Notes: a model not told the origin generated them from the sequence alone. DNA of 64,000 bases from CAWFPR01 sp963817635 (GCA_963817635.1 CAWFPR010000023.1:186001-250000), one strand, 5' to 3'. Shown: positions 45,488 through 57,790, counted from the stretch's first letter. Made by a program: numbers and translations.

Positions 45488-46398
45488 TTACCTCACCCTC
45501 GCCAGCCGCTCGCGCGCCGTCAGATACGTGAACAACGCGTAATCGAGCGGGGTGGACGTATTGACCAGCGAGTAGTCGATCCGGCTCCCCGTGAAGCGCT
45601 CCGTCAGGCCGTCGATGTGCGCGCGCACCAGGGTCGGTACTGGGCCGCGAGCGCCTCGGGCACGACCGGGATCTGCTCGCCGCTCTCGAGGTCCTCGAAG
45701 CTGGACGGCGCGTCGAACGTGAAGTCGATTTCCGCCGGATCGAGCAGATGAAAGACGATGATGTCGTTGCCGCGGAACCGCAGCGGCGCGATCGACTCCA
45801 GCACCGTATCCGGCTCTTCGTACAAGTCCGAGATCAGGACCAGCAGCCCGCGCCGCCCGAAGTGCTCGGCCATCTTGTGCAGCGGCGCGCGCAGGCTCCC
45901 CGGCCCTGACGGCTTCAGCCGGTCCAGGACGTGCAGCACGACGTCCATGTGCTTGGCCGAGGGCGGCACGTTCTCGACAATGTCCGAGTCGAACGCCACG
46001 AGGCCGACCCGATCGCGCTGGCGGTGCACGAGGTAGGTCAGGCAGCCGGCCAGCATCTTCCCGTATTCGAGCTTCGTGATGCCGGTCGTCCCGAAGCCCA
46101 TGGACTTCGACACGTCGAGCAGCACGGAGAAGTTCGCGTTCGTGTCGGCCTCGTACTCCTTGATGTAATAGCGATCCGTCCGGGCGTACAGCCGCCAGTC
46201 CACGCGGCGGATGTCGTCGCCCGGCACGTACCCGCGGTGCTCGGCAAAGTCCACCGATGCCCCGAAATACGGAGATCGGTGCATGCCGTTGATGAACCCG
46301 TCGACGACGTTGCGCGCGACCAGCTCGAGGTTCCCGATCCGGGACAGCACGACCGGGTCGACGAACCGCGCGCCGGGCGACGCTGATGACTGAATCAT
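45488..46398 (-). CDS. DUF58 (VWA-like) protein (apparent frameshift near 45640)
   Basis: The protein has about 303 residues. The DUF58 signature is DDIRRVDWRLYARTDRYYIK (about 62), followed by a VWA-like FSVLLDVSKSMGFG (MIDAS DxSxS). The frame stops after AAQYR; one base off it continues TLVRAHIDGLTERFTGSRID and ends YLTARERLARVR, TAA at 45490-45488. DUF58 proteins work with MoxR AAA ATPases as chaperone or metal-insertion pairs (family knowledge). It lies between MoxR and BatA, as expected. Confidence 0.87.
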
Positions 46399-46565
46399 GT
46401 TTCGCTGTTCGCTGATCCGCTGATCGCTGTTCCGCTGAATCGCTATTCGCTATTCGCTGTCCGGATCTGTGTAATCTGTGTAATCCGTGGTCCTCCGGAT
46501 CCGCGTAATCTGTGTAACTCCTGTGTAATCCGTGGTCCCTCCGGATCGTGCCATCCGTGTCGTCC
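46399..46565. repeat. TTCGCTG heptamers and TGTGTAATCCGTGGT repeats
   Basis: 46399-46458 holds eight copies of GATCGCTG/TTCGCTG-type units. 46458-46565 holds several GTAATCTGTGTAATCCG units in two similar blocks. Together they fill the gap between the DUF58 and MoxR genes. The second class is the CCACGGAT family also seen at 22795-22875. Confidence 0.75.
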
Positions 46566-46568
46566 GTG

Positions 46569-47603
<1,035 letters not shown>

Positions 47604-47680
47604 GCAGCCTCCTTCGAGATCGATCGGCGACGCCCGGGTGACGGCTACGCACCGCCCCTTCGCGTCTCGTCAGTGACCTT

Positions 47681-48483
47681 TCAGTGCGTCAACCCGTACA
47701 TCACGTAGTTCACGCCGAATTTGTACGCTTCGTTCGACAGATCGACGATGTAGACGCCCGTGCCGGAGAACTCCCAGTACTCGCTGATGTCGTTGTTGAC
47801 GTCGGCAATCACCATCAGGCGCTTCTTCGGATCGTTGCCCTCGAAGAGCCCCCAGTAGGACGGCGTCAGCTCCTGGCTGTAGGGCGGCACCAGATCCTGC
47901 GGACGATCGATCTCGAAGAACGAATGAAAGACCGTGTCGGTGCCGTGCAGCTCGATCCAGCGTGCGTCGGGCAGCACCACGCGCATCTGGTCCTGCAGGT
48001 TGTTCCAGTCGTAGCCGCGGAAGTCGTCGAAAATCGCGAAGCCGCCCTTCAGGAGATAGTTCCGGAAGGCTTCGGCTTCGGTTGGCGACACCTGCCACCC
48101 GCCCGGCTCCGCCATGTAGGCCACCGGGTAGTTGCACAGCTCCGGATCGTCGAGCGACAGGATGTTCGACCCGTCGGTGCGCACCCGCAGCAGCGAGATC
48201 TCCTCGAGGATCTTCGTGAAGTGGACCTCGCCGTCGGGGTAGTCGTGAGCCCACAGCGGGCCGCGCCCCCGGCCGAAGCCGCGCCCGAATCCGCCGTTGT
48301 ATTTCAGGCGCACGAAGACGAACCGGCCGTCGTATGGCGTGTTGCCCTGCACCTCGACGCCGAGCTGCGGCCGCCGGTTGCGGCCGCCGCCGAATCGCTG
48401 GGCGAACGCGGTGCCGGCCGCCAGGCAGACGACCAGCGAGCCAAGGGCCAGTCGCGAATGCAGAAGTCGCGCAGGTGCGTCAT
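47681..48483 (-). CDS. Exported DUF4159 protein (apparent frameshift near 48445)
   Basis: The ATG at 48483 overlaps the stop of the peptidase-like gene (ATGA). The signal peptide is only readable after a one-base slip (LALGSLVVCLAAGTAFAQ). Then come GGFGRGFGRGRGPLWAHDYP, CNYPVAYMAEPGGWQVSPTE, FRNYLLKGGFAIFDDFRGYD and a close NYVMYGLTH ending like the paralogue at 38899-39726. It is the second DUF4159 protein of the Bat cluster. Confidence 0.78.
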
Positions 48484-49466
48484 GGCGGGCCTCCGGCGTC
48501 CTTGATTTCCTTGCTCTTGAGCGCCAGGTCCGTCAGGAGCTGCTCGAGCTGGCTCGCGTAGCGCGCCGGATCCATGCCGCTCTTCAGGAGTTTCAGGGCT
48601 TCGACGCGTTGTTCGAGCGCGTGCCGCTCGGCATAGAGCGCGCGCAGTTTCGGGTCGTCCGACACAGGCTCGGCCGACGCGACCGTACCGAGCGACAGTA
48701 TCGCGGCGATGCGTCCGTCCTTTCCGTCCACGGCGGGCGCGGGACTGCCCTCACGGTCGCCGCTGTCGTCGAGCAGCGGATGCTCGGTGAGCATGATGCC
48801 TTCCTTCTCGTACGCGCGCGCGACCTCGCGCTTCGCGGAATCGAAGGCTTCGAGCACCGACACGCGACGATTGCGATCGACATCGGCCGCGTCGCTCGTG
48901 AGCGCGTCGATGAAGTAGCCGCCGAAGAGCGTCGCGAAACGTTCCGCGCCCGTGCGCGTCGCGGTGACGATCGTGCGGCCGGGTCCCGCCAGTTCGGCGA
49001 TGAAGGGCGCGCTCGAGCTGGCCGTGTTCACGAAGACCACGTGCGTCGACGGAATCGCGGCCACGAGCGGCGCGAACTCCGCCGGAGTCATGTCGGGCCC
49101 CGGCAGGTTGAACTTCGCCACTTTCCCGTCGAACGTGCCGTGGCCAATGAGCACCACGAACACCACGTCGTCGGGACCGGCCTGGCCGGCGAGCGTGGCG
49201 AACGCCCGCGTGACCTCGTCGCGCGTGGACTTGCCGGTGGCGCGAGGATCCGCCGCGGGATCTTCCGCCAGGTAGATCACCCGCTCGCGGGGAATGCCGA
49301 ACCGGCCGGTCGCGCTGTCGACGAGCGTATCGGCCCATCGCCGGAACAGCTCGCCGTGCTCGGGATCGCCCGCGAGGCCGACGATCACGGCGACGTGCGT
49401 CGTCTGCGCGGCGGCGGGGACCGCCCAGAGCGCCAGGACGCACAGCAGGGTGAGGCGACGCATCAT
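48480..49466 (-). CDS. Exported caspase/legumain-fold protein, apparently without its catalytic cysteine
   Basis: The 328-residue protein starts at MMRRLTLL (49466 or 49463) with a signal peptide (TLLCVLALWAVPAAAQ). The C13/C14-like fold shows in THVAVIVGLAGDP, DDVVFVVLIGHGTFDGK (catalytic-type His) and PSTHVVFVNTASSSAPFI. In active C13 or C14 enzymes the second motif ends with a cysteine; here it is NTASSS. A C-terminal coiled region follows (RALYAERHALEQRVEALKLL). Ends overlap both neighbours by four bases, so it is part of the cluster operon. It is probably a non-catalytic or altered peptidase. Confidence 0.75.
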   Translation of the reverse strand: MMRRLTLLCVLALWAVPAAAQTTHVAVIVGLAGDPEHGELFRRWADTLVDSATGRFGIPRERVIYLAEDPAADPRATGKSTRDEVTRAFATLAGQAGPDDVVFVVLIGHGTFDGKVAKFNLPGPDMTPAEFAPLVAAIPSTHVVFVNTASSSAPFIAELAGPGRTIVTATRTGAERFATLFGGYFIDALTSDAADVDRNRRVSVLEAFDSAKREVARAYEKEGIMLTEHPLLDDSGDREGSPAPAVDGKDGRIAAILSLGTVASAEPVSDDPKLRALYAERHALEQRVEALKLLKSGMDPARYASQLEQLLTDLALKSKEIKDAGGPP

Positions 49467-51752
49467 GCCAGCCCCACGGCGCGCCGGTACCCCCACTCGG
49501 CGCAGACGAGTCCCACGAGCAGCATCAGCACGATCGGCATGTGCCACAGCTCGCGCTCTTCGATCGTCGTCACGCCGCGCCCGGTGTACCGGACGTCTTC
49601 CGGCATGCCGGCGACCGTGTCGGGCGTGTAGAACCGGCCGCCGGTGTCCTCGGCGATGCGCTGCAGCCGCGACGCGTGCATCGTGGCGTCGAAATACTCG
49701 GCATCGCCCGGCCCGGCGCGAAACTGCGTGGCGCTCGACCCAAGCGTCTTCCCGGCGCGAAACGCTTCCACCGTGGCCGAGTAGACGCCCGCATCCGACG
49801 TCGGGACCGTCGGCGCGGTACTCGCCGTTCCGGTCGCCGGTCCACTGCAGCGGCACGTCCCGCTCCGCGCCGTTCGGTCCGGTCACGTGGGCGACCACAC
49901 GCGCGTCGTTCAGCTCCAGGAACCCGGAATCGACGACGTCGGCCACGAGCGTGACGGGTTCTCCGGGCTCCACGCGCTCGGTGAGCGTGTGAACATCCAC
50001 CGCGTCGGGCACGCCGTCCACGAGCCACCGCAGCAGCTGGCGCCAGTAGTTCTCGTGGGTGAGGTCCTCGAGCGACATCTTCGCGTCCATCTGCCAGTGC
50101 CACGAGTCCTGCACGGGAAACGCGAGCGCCTTGCCTCGCCCGTAGCGCTGGAACGCGAGCACGACCTGATCGCGCTGCCGCCCGTCAGTGCCCGTCAGCA
50201 GGACCGTCGCCCCCGGCTTGATCCCGGTGATGGTGTTCACGCTCGTGAGAATCGGCAGGTCCTTCCACCGCTCGACGGAGGCGGCCTCGGTCGAGGCGAT
50301 CTGGGTGACGCCGTTGGCTTCGCCGGCGCGGGTGGGGTGCACGCGCAGCCGGGCGAGCGGCAGCGCATCGAGCGACCGCGCGACGCGGTCGAAGGTCACC
50401 GGCAGGACGTCGGCGATCGGCGTGCCGGCGTAGTTGCCTTCGGCGAAGGCGCGGGGCCCGCCCAGCATCAGCAGCCCGCCGCCGCGGCGCTCGACGAACT
50501 CGGCGATCATGCGGAGCTGATCGCCGGTGAACGCGCCGGCTTCGATGCTCCCGAGGATCAATCCCTGGTAGGCGAACAGCTCGTCGCGCGTCTTCGGGAA
50601 GCCGGACAGCAACTGTTCGGCATTGTCGACGTTGAACCGCAGGTACTTGTTGTCGGCCGTGCGCTGGAGCGTGATGACCTGGAGGTTCTTGTCCTCGGCC
50701 ACCGCGCGGTTCAGGAACTTCATCTCCGGCCGCGGCTCTCCCTCGTAATAGAGGATGCGCTCGGCGCGGTCGCTCACGTCGATCAACGCGTCGCGCGCGT
50801 TGTTCTGCGTGACGAGCTCGCCGGGGCGTGGCGCAATGCGGAACCGGAACAGCCGTGTCCCGGCGTCCGAGGCGATGAACCGGACGCGCACCGCGGCCGG
50901 CTCGCCGTCGGCCGGCAGCGTCACCGCCTGGGACCCGACGATCCGCCCTTCGTCCTCCACCTCGAGCGAGACCGTCTCTCCCGCGTAACCGGTCTGCGTG
51001 ACGACCGCGTCGATGACGAGCGAGGTGCCCTTGAGCGCCTTGCGCGGCGTGGAGACGCGGTCGATCTGGACGTCGCGCGCAAGACGGTCGCGCCCGACGC
51101 CGACCGTGAATACCGGTACGGCCGCCGCCTTCAACGCGAGGATCGCGTCCGACAGCGACTGGTCGGAGGTGTCGGCGCCGTCGCTCACGAGCACGACGCC
51201 GGCGAGCGGCAGGCCCGCCATCTCCTGGCGCACGCCGTCGAGCGCCGCCGCGAGCTTCGTCTGGGGACCGCCGAAGGTGAGGTCAGCCGGCGAGCCGAGA
51301 CGCGAGGCCGCCGACGAGAACTTGAACGGCCGGAGCACGAACTTGTCGCCGAGCGCCTTCATGATCGGCGTATCCGGCGCGCCGAACGTCTGACGGATGA
51401 ACGCGCCGCGCGGCTGGGTGCCCCAGTCGGTGATCTGCATGCTGCGCGAGTCGTCCATCAGCACCGCGAGAAAATTCTGCTGCGAGACGGCGGCCTTGAC
51501 GACCAGGACGGGACGGAACAGGCAGACGAGCACGAGGACGAGCGCCGCCAGGCGCAGGGCGGTGAGCACCAGCCGGTCGCGCACACGGCCCTTGACGCGG
51601 ACGCGGCGATAGGTGACGACCACCGCCGCCGCCGCCGCGATGGCGATCGCGGCCGCCACGTACGATCCCGCCGTCGGCGTCAGGCGGAATTCTCCCTGCT
51701 GGAAGATGACCGGCCGATACTCGAACAGGAATCGAAACAGCGACTCGATCAC
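49463..51752 (-). CDS. VWA/GATase-type large membrane protein of the Bat cluster (apparent frameshift near 49810)
   Basis: The protein has about 763 residues. N-terminal helices (SYVAAAIAIAAAAAVVVTY, LRLAALVLVLVCLFRPVLVV) precede a VWA domain (NFLAVLMDDSRSMQITD; MIDAS DxSxS kept as DDSRS; LAGVVLVSDGADTSDQS). An Ig-like part and a class I GATase-like domain come next (DELFAYQGLILGSIEAGAFT, GGGLLMLGGPRAFAEGNYAG). The frame slips near 49810 and ends with a membrane helix (PIVLMLLVGLVCAEWGYRR). It overlaps the C13-like gene by four bases. It is the first gene of the cluster. Confidence 0.82.
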
Positions 51753-51800
51753 GATGGCAGTGGCTCCGTCCCTTTGTCGATGTTGGTGTCGCCGCCGGCG

Positions 51801-52806
51801 TCAGCCGGAAGTCAGACATGCCCGCGCCAGACTCACGTAGGTGTCGATCGCCGCCTCCAGTTCGGCAATCTCGACGAATTCCCCGGCGGTGTGCGCCACC
51901 AGGATCGATCCCGGCCCGAACAGGAGCGGCGTCCCCCAGCGGTCCAGCAGCGGAACGTCCGTCGTGAAGGGAAACACCTCGGTCGCAATGCCGGGAACCG
52001 TATGCAGCTTCACCGCCGGAACGCGCAGTACCTCTTGGACGCTCACCAGCGGCTCGAGGCCGGCAAGAACGCGCAGTATATCTTCTGGCGGCCCGATTGT
52101 GCGGAACAGCAGTTCAGCGGACGCTTCGGGCGAAATGACGTTGGGCGCGATGCCGCCGCCGATTAATCCCACGCTGTAGAACGTTCGTCCCAGCTCGCTG
52201 TCGGATGGCAACGGCAAGGACCGCAGCCGCACCAGGGCGTCAATGAGCTTGTCGATTGCCGACTCGCCGCGTTCGGGGGTCGCCGAATGCGCCGCACGTC
52301 CCTCGGCCTTCAGCCTGACACGCAGCACGCCGCGCGTGGCCGACCCCAGGCGGCTCTCCGTCGGCTCGCCGTTGATCAGGAACCGGCTGCCCGGCGCCAC
52401 CGCATTTGCCGCCGTCGCGCCATCGCTCCCGCGTTCCTCCCCGGCGACGAACAACAGTCCGATCCGGCCGTTCGCCATGTTCGCGCAGTCGCTCGACGGC
52501 CGCAAGCTGCGCGGCGAGGATTCCCTTCGCGTCGCAGGCGCCCCGCCCGAACAGCCGGCCATTCTCGACGCGGCTCGGGATGTACGGCGGCACGCAGTCG
52601 AAGTGCGTCGAGAGGACGACCTGCGGAGGATCGATCGACGCGATGACGTTGGCACATCCCCGCGCCAGCGGCTGCTCGACCACGATATACCCGAGCTCCC
52701 GCAGCCGCGCGCCGATCCACGCGCCGGCTTCCGCCTCGCGGCCGGTCGTGGAATCAATATTAATGAGGGCCCGGGCAAAGGCGATCGGGTCAAACTGGAC
52801 TGTCAC
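51801..52806 (-). CDS. dapE: M20-family peptidase, likely succinyl-diaminopimelate desuccinylase (apparent frameshift near 52475)
   Basis: An M20 zinc amidohydrolase of about 335 residues. VVLSTHFDCVPPYIPSR holds the first zinc ligand (HxD), GRGACDAKGILAAQL the bridging Asp, GLLFVAGEERGSDG the catalytic-base Glu-Glu pair (after the slip), and the lid domain holds GRAAHSATPERGES. Located at the end of asd-lysC-dapB-dapA-dapD, it most likely removes the succinyl group from N-succinyl-LL-diaminopimelate. ArgE-like activity cannot be excluded by motif alone. Confidence 0.8.
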
Positions 52807-52872
52807 AGAATTGTCTCAGGGGAGCGCACTCGCGCTGGAGGATTTGACCACGAATCCCGCCGGGCGTCGCAT

Positions 52873-53715
52873 TCAACGAAGCGCCTCCTCGAGGGCCGTC
52901 CGGGCATCCGTGGTGCCGTCGCGGTATTTGACGATGACAGGGGTGGCAATCGACAGCCCCCAGGCCGCGCCGGACTCGATCGGGCGCGTACCGGGCACGA
53001 CCACCGCACCTTCCGGAATCACGAGCGGCCCGCCGTCCGGGCGGATAATCCGGCCATTCGGAATGTCGTAGACCGGCGTCGACCCCGTGATTACCGTCCC
53101 TGACGCAAGCACCGCGCGACGCCTCACGATCGCCCCTTCGTAGATCCCGCAGTTCCCGCCGACGAGCACCTCGTCCTCGATGACGACGGGGATCGCGCCG
53201 ACGGGCTCGAGCACGCCGCCAATCTGCGCCGCGGCCGACACGTGCACGCGGCGTCCGATCTGCGCGCAGGATCCCACGAGGGCGTGCGAATCGATCATCG
53301 ATTCCTCGCCGACATACGCCCCGATGTTGATGTACATCGGCGGCATGCACACGACGCCGCGCCCGAGGAAGACGCCGTCCCGCACGCTCGATCCGCCCGG
53401 CACGATGCGCACGCCGTCGCCGATCGCCGAATGCTTCAGCGGCAGCGTGTCCTTGTCGAAGAAGGGCCAGCGCCCGTGATCGGACGACACATCGACGACG
53501 TCGCCGCTCGAAATCCCAGCAGGATGCCCGCGCTTCACCCAGGCATTGACGCGCCAGCCGGATGGCGCCGACGGGTCGGGTTCGGCCGCGCGCACCTCGC
53601 CCGACGACAGCGCGGCTCGCAGCCGCGCAAACGCGGCACGCGCCCGGGCACGATCCGCAGTCGCGCCGTCGTCGTAGAGCGCGTCGATCTCGGCCGCCAG
53701 GTGCCCTGCGTTCAT
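52873..53715 (-). CDS. dapD: Tetrahydrodipicolinate N-succinyltransferase
   Basis: The 280-residue protein begins MNAGHLAAEIDALYDDGA, then WRVNAWVKRGHPAG. The rest is a left-handed beta helix of hexapeptide repeats: GVRIVPGGSSVRDGVFLGRG, NIGAYVGEESMIDSHALVGS and IGRRVHVSAAAQIGGVLEPV. It transfers succinyl from succinyl-CoA to L-2-amino-6-oxopimelate-type substrate in lysine/DAP synthesis. Its ATG overlaps the dapA stop (TGATG). Confidence 0.93.
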   Translation of the reverse strand: MNAGHLAAEIDALYDDGATADRARARAAFARLRAALSSGEVRAAEPDPSAPSGWRVNAWVKRGHPAGISSGDVVDVSSDHGRWPFFDKDTLPLKHSAIGDGVRIVPGGSSVRDGVFLGRGVVCMPPMYINIGAYVGEESMIDSHALVGSCAQIGRRVHVSAAAQIGGVLEPVGAIPVVIEDEVLVGGNCGIYEGAIVRRRAVLASGTVITGSTPVYDIPNGRIIRPDGGPLVIPEGAVVVPGTRPIESGAAWGLSIATPVIVKYRDGTTDARTALEEALR

Positions 53716-54617
53716 CACGCCACCGCCAGCGATCCCGGAAGCCCGAGGCCCCGGAGCACGGCGCCGATCCTCTCCCGCGACGCCGGGCGGGGCGGCACGA
53801 GGGGCAGCCGGTAGATCTCCTCCAGCAGCCCCATCGCGGCCATCGCCGCCTTCACCGGGATCGGGCTCGACTCGACGAAGTTCACCAGCATCAGCGGCAG
53901 GAGCTCCGTGTGCAGCCGCCGCGCCGCGGCGAAATCCCCCTGCTCGGCACGCTCCACCATGAGCGCCATTTCCGCCGGGACTTCGTTCGACGCGACCGAG
54001 ACGATTCCCGCGCCTCCCACCGCCATCACCGGCAGCGTCAGGGCATCGTCTCCCGACAGCACGAGGAAGCCCGGCGGGACCGACGCGCAGATCTCGCACA
54101 TCTGGGTCATGTTCCCCGACGCTTCCTTCACACCGACGACGTTCGGGATGGTGCTCAGGCGCAGGATGGTCGCAACATCGACGTTGCAGCCGGTTCGTCC
54201 CGGCACGTTGTAAACAATGATGGGCAGCGGCACGGCCTCGCCAATCGCCGCGTAGTGCTGGAACAGGCCTTCCGGCGTGGGTTTGTTGTAGTACGGCGTC
54301 ACCGACAGGATGCCGTCAGCGCCGGCTTCGGCCATCCGCCGCGCGGACTCGATGACTTCCTGCGTGTTGTACCCGCCGGCGCCAGCGAGCACGGGCAGAC
54401 GCCCCGCGGCTTCGGACACGACGATGTCGACGACGCGCGCACGTTCGCCGCCCGTGAGGGTCGGCGTCTCTCCGGTCGTTCCACACGGGACGAGGAAGTG
54501 CACGCCCGCATCGATCTGGCGCCGCGCCAGCCGCCTGACGCCCGCTTCGTCCAGCGCGCCGCCCCTGAGGAACGGCGTGACCAGCGCCGTTCCACACCCG
54601 GTGAATGGTCGTCTCAT
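53715..54617 (-). CDS. dapA: 4-hydroxy-tetrahydrodipicolinate synthase
   Basis: The 300-residue TIM-barrel enzyme condenses pyruvate with aspartate semialdehyde. Evidence is FTGCGTALVTPFLRGGALDE, PCGTTGETPTLTGGER, the catalytic Tyr in VTPYYNKPTPEG (about 133), the Schiff-base Lys in NVVGVKEASGNMTQM (about 161), and GGAGIVSVASNEVPAEM. Motifs are complete. Its ATG overlaps the dapB stop by four bases (ATGA), and its own stop overlaps dapD. Confidence 0.95.
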   Translation of the reverse strand: MRRPFTGCGTALVTPFLRGGALDEAGVRRLARRQIDAGVHFLVPCGTTGETPTLTGGERARVVDIVVSEAAGRLPVLAGAGGYNTQEVIESARRMAEAGADGILSVTPYYNKPTPEGLFQHYAAIGEAVPLPIIVYNVPGRTGCNVDVATILRLSTIPNVVGVKEASGNMTQMCEICASVPPGFLVLSGDDALTLPVMAVGGAGIVSVASNEVPAEMALMVERAEQGDFAAARRLHTELLPLMLVNFVESSPIPVKAAMAAMGLLEEIYRLPLVPPRPASRERIGAVLRGLGLPGSLAVA

Positions 54618-55322
54618 GCGAGTCCCTCCTTCGCAAGTGGCTCTGACGTCCGTCGGAGTACGTCCCTCATGTCGAACCAGCCGCTCCGCCCCTGCACCCA
54701 CCTTGCCGCCTCGAGCGCGCCGCGCGCGAAGCCGGAGCGATCGCGGGCCGTGTGGGTCAGCGTGATGGTCTCGGCGGCGCTGTCGAATCCCACCGTGTGC
54801 GTGCCCGGGATCGCGCCTGCGCGCGTGGACGCGATATCGACGGCGCGGTCGAATCCTCCGCGCCGGAGCGCCGTCCTCGAGCTGCCGCGCGGTCCCGGAC
54901 GGCGCATCGCGCTTCGCCGCGTGATGCAGCTCGTGAATCCACGAGCCGAACCCCGGGTGCTCGTTCAGCAGCGCGCCCGCGCGCTCGACCAGCAGCGCGA
55001 ACAGGTTCACGCCGATTGCGAAGTTCGGCGCCGCGACGACGCCGATGCCGGACGCCTCGGCCTCGCGCCGCAGCTCCGCCTCGCGGCCGCGCCATCCAGT
55101 CGTGCCAATCACCACGGCGGTGCGGCGCGCCGCCAGCCGGGCGAGGTTCGCCGGCACGGCATCGGCCGTCGAGAAATCGATGGCGACGTCGGCTCCGGGC
55201 CACTCGCCCGGCCGTGCGGATTCCACGCGGCCGATCCGGCCGACCACGTCAACGCCGTACTCGCCCGACAGCGACTCCACGAGCCGGCCCATGCGCCCGT
55301 ACCCGATCAGGAGCACGCGCAC
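54614..55322 (-). CDS. dapB: 4-hydroxy-tetrahydrodipicolinate reductase (apparent frameshift near 54885)
   Basis: About 235 residues. LLIGYGRMGRLVESLSGEYG is the NAD(P)H-binding loop, VVIGTTGWRGREAELRREAE and AAPNFAIGVNLFALLVERAG the conserved core. The catalytic His block reads WIHELHHAAKRDAPSGTARQ, with the K-x5-G-T-A substrate motif. The frame then breaks and resumes with GAIPGTHTVGFDSAAETITL, ending SEPLAKEGLA. The reaction is NAD(P)H reduction of the DapA product. Confidence 0.88.
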
Positions 55323-56726
55323 CTACAATCCCCCCGTCCGGCTGAATCCCGGACGCCACGCGAGGGCGAAACGCAGAACTCGTCGTGGAGCCGTTCCATC
55401 GCACGCGCCAGATCGGCCTCGCTCAACACGATGGTCACGTTGCGGCGTGATGCCGCCTGCGACACCATGCGGACCGCGAAACCCTCGAGCGATCCGACGA
55501 TGCGCGCGGCGAGACGCGGATCGGCGCGCAGGTTGTCGCCGACGGCCGAGAGGATCGCCATGCCGCGCTCGACGCGTACCTCGCCGAACTCGCGCAGCGC
55601 CGACGCGATCGGCTCCACCCGCCCGTCATCGTCCAGCGTCACCGACACGCTGACTTCCGACGTCGTCACGACATCGACCGACGTGCCGAAGCGTTCGAAA
55701 ATCTCGAAGACCCGTCGCAGGAAGCCGTGCGCCATGAGCATCCGGGTCGACGTGATTTCGACCATCGTGATGTTGCGCTTGCAGGCCACGGCGGCCAGCG
55801 GCGTTCCGTGGGCCGCCGTGTGGGCGGCGATCAGCGTGCCGGCGCCCTCCGGTTTCCGGCTGTTCAGGATGCGGACCGGGATGTTCCTGGCGACCGCGGG
55901 AACCATCGTGCTGGGATGCAGCACCTTGGCGCCGAAATACGCGAGCTCCCATGCCTCGCCGAACGAGAGCCGCGGCACGATCTGCGGGTGCTCGATCACG
56001 CGCGGGTCGGCCGTGAGCATGCCGTCCACATCGGTCCAGATCTGGATCTCCTCCGCATCGAGCGCCGCGCCGACGATCGCGGCCGAGTAGTCCGAACCGC
56101 CGCGCCCGAGCGTGGTGGTCACGCCCGCCAGCGTGGCGCCGACGAACCCGCCGATCACCGGTACAGCGCCGGCGGCCAGGTGCGGCGCTATCTCGTCTTC
56201 GATCGCCGCGGCGGTCGCGTCGAGGTCGGGCGCCGCACACTGGTGATGCGCATCGGTCACGATGGCGCGCCGCGCATCGATCCAGACCGCGGGAATGCCC
56301 TCGCGCTGAAGCGCCGCCGTGACGACGCGGCTGCACACCAGTTCGCCAACCGACGCGATCGCATCCCGCGCGGCCGGCGAGGCGGCGCGCAGGATCGCGG
56401 TGGCGTCGAGCAGGTGGCCGAGTTCCTCGAACGAGTCCGCGAGATCGGGCCACGCCCCTCCCGGGTCTTCAACGAGCGCCTCGACGGCCGCCTGGTGCCG
56501 CGCGATCAACGCATCGAGTCCGCTTCTGGACGGCGTCTCGATCGCGCCGCTCTGCCGCGGCCGCCAGCGCGAGCAGCGCGTCCGTCACGCCGGACATCGC
56601 GGACACCACGACGACGGCCGGCGCGCTCGACGAGCCGACGATGCGGACGAGGCGGACGATCGCGTCCGCGTCGGCGACCGACGTGCCGCCGAACTTCATG
56701 ATCCGGGGACGGCATGGCGGGACCAT
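55307..56726 (-). CDS. lysC: Aspartate kinase (apparent frameshift near 56530)
   Basis: About 472 residues. The N-terminus is MKFGGTSVADADAI (K-F-G-G-T-S), after a short lead from ATG 56726 that overlaps the asd stop. It then has VVVVSAMSGVTDALLAL, a frame slip, and GGFVGATLAGVTTTLGRGGS, DAEEIQIWTDVDGMLTADPR. Two C-terminal ACT domains follow (NITMVEITSTRMLMAHGFLR, GMAILSAVGDNLRADP), the usual site of lysine or threonine feedback. The enzyme phosphorylates aspartate, the first step of the aspartate family. The 3' end overlaps the dapB start. Confidence 0.9.
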
Positions 56727-57780
56727 CAGCACTCTCCCTCGAACAGTCCATCCGCGCGCATCAGTTCGGCGTTCAGCACGGCGGCGCCCGCGGCGCCGCG
56801 TATCGTGTTGTGCCCCAGCACCACGAACTTCGCGCCAAGGACCGCACACGGACGCACGCGCCCGACCGACACCGCCATGCCGCCGTCACGTCCGGCATCG
56901 AGCCGGGGCTGCGGGCGATCGGGCGCGTCGAAGTAGATGATCGGTGAAGGCGGCGCGGTCGGCAGGCCAAGCTCCTGCGGGCGTCCGCGAAACGCGCGGA
57001 AGGCGGCGATGAGGTCAACCGGCGCCGGCTTCGCATCGAGCGCGACCGATACCGTCTCGGTGTGCCCGTCGACGACCGGCACGCGCGTCGTCTGCGCGCT
57101 GACGACGGCCGTGTGGGACGTGACACCGCTGGTGCCGAATGAGCCGAGGATCTTCTGCGTCTCGGATTCGATCTTCGCCTCCTCGCCGGAGATGTTCGGG
57201 ATGACGTTGCCCAGGATGTCGAGCGACGCCACGCCCGGATAGCCCGCGCCCGAGATTGCCTGCATGGTCGTCACGAGCGCGGCGCGGAGGCCGAACTGGC
57301 GCAGCGGCGCGAGCGCCATCGACAGCATGACCGTCGAGCAGTTTGGATTCGTCACGATCGCGCCGCGCCAGCCCTTCACGCGCCGCTGGGCGGCGATGAG
57401 GCCGAGGTGGTCGGCATTGATCTCCGGAACGAGCAGCGGCACGAGCGGATCCATGCGGAAGCTGCGGGTGTTGCTGACGACGATGTGGCCGGCCTGCGCG
57501 AAGGCCGGTTCGATGTCGTCAGCCGCGGCGGCATCCAGCGCGGAGAAGACCAGCAGGGGCGCGCCCGCGGGCGCGCACGCCTCGACGCGCATGCCGGCGA
57601 CTTCCCCGGCATCGGCATCGGCAGCCGCCAGGGCGCGGCCTCCGCGTACGTCCGCCCTTCCGAGCGCCCGCTCGCGCCGAGCCACGCCACGCGGAACCAG
57701 GGATGGCCCGCGAGCTGACAAATGAACTGCTGGCCGACCATGCCGGTCGCGCCAAGGATCCCGACGGGTTGACGGGTCAT
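56726..57780 (-). CDS. asd: Aspartate-semialdehyde dehydrogenase (apparent frameshift near 57645)
   Basis: About 351 residues. VGILGATGMVGQQFICQLAG is the NADP-binding loop. After a one-base slip the frame reads LLVFSALDAAAADDIEPAFA, then the catalytic Cys in IVTNPNCSTVMLSMALAP (about 150), GAGYPGVASLDILGNVIPNI and VPVVDGHTETVSVALDAKPA. It matches the yeast/archaeal-type Asd. It makes aspartate semialdehyde for lysine, threonine and methionine. It is the first gene after the structured leader at 57791-57948. Confidence 0.9.
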
Positions 57781-57790
57781 GCTGCTCCGG

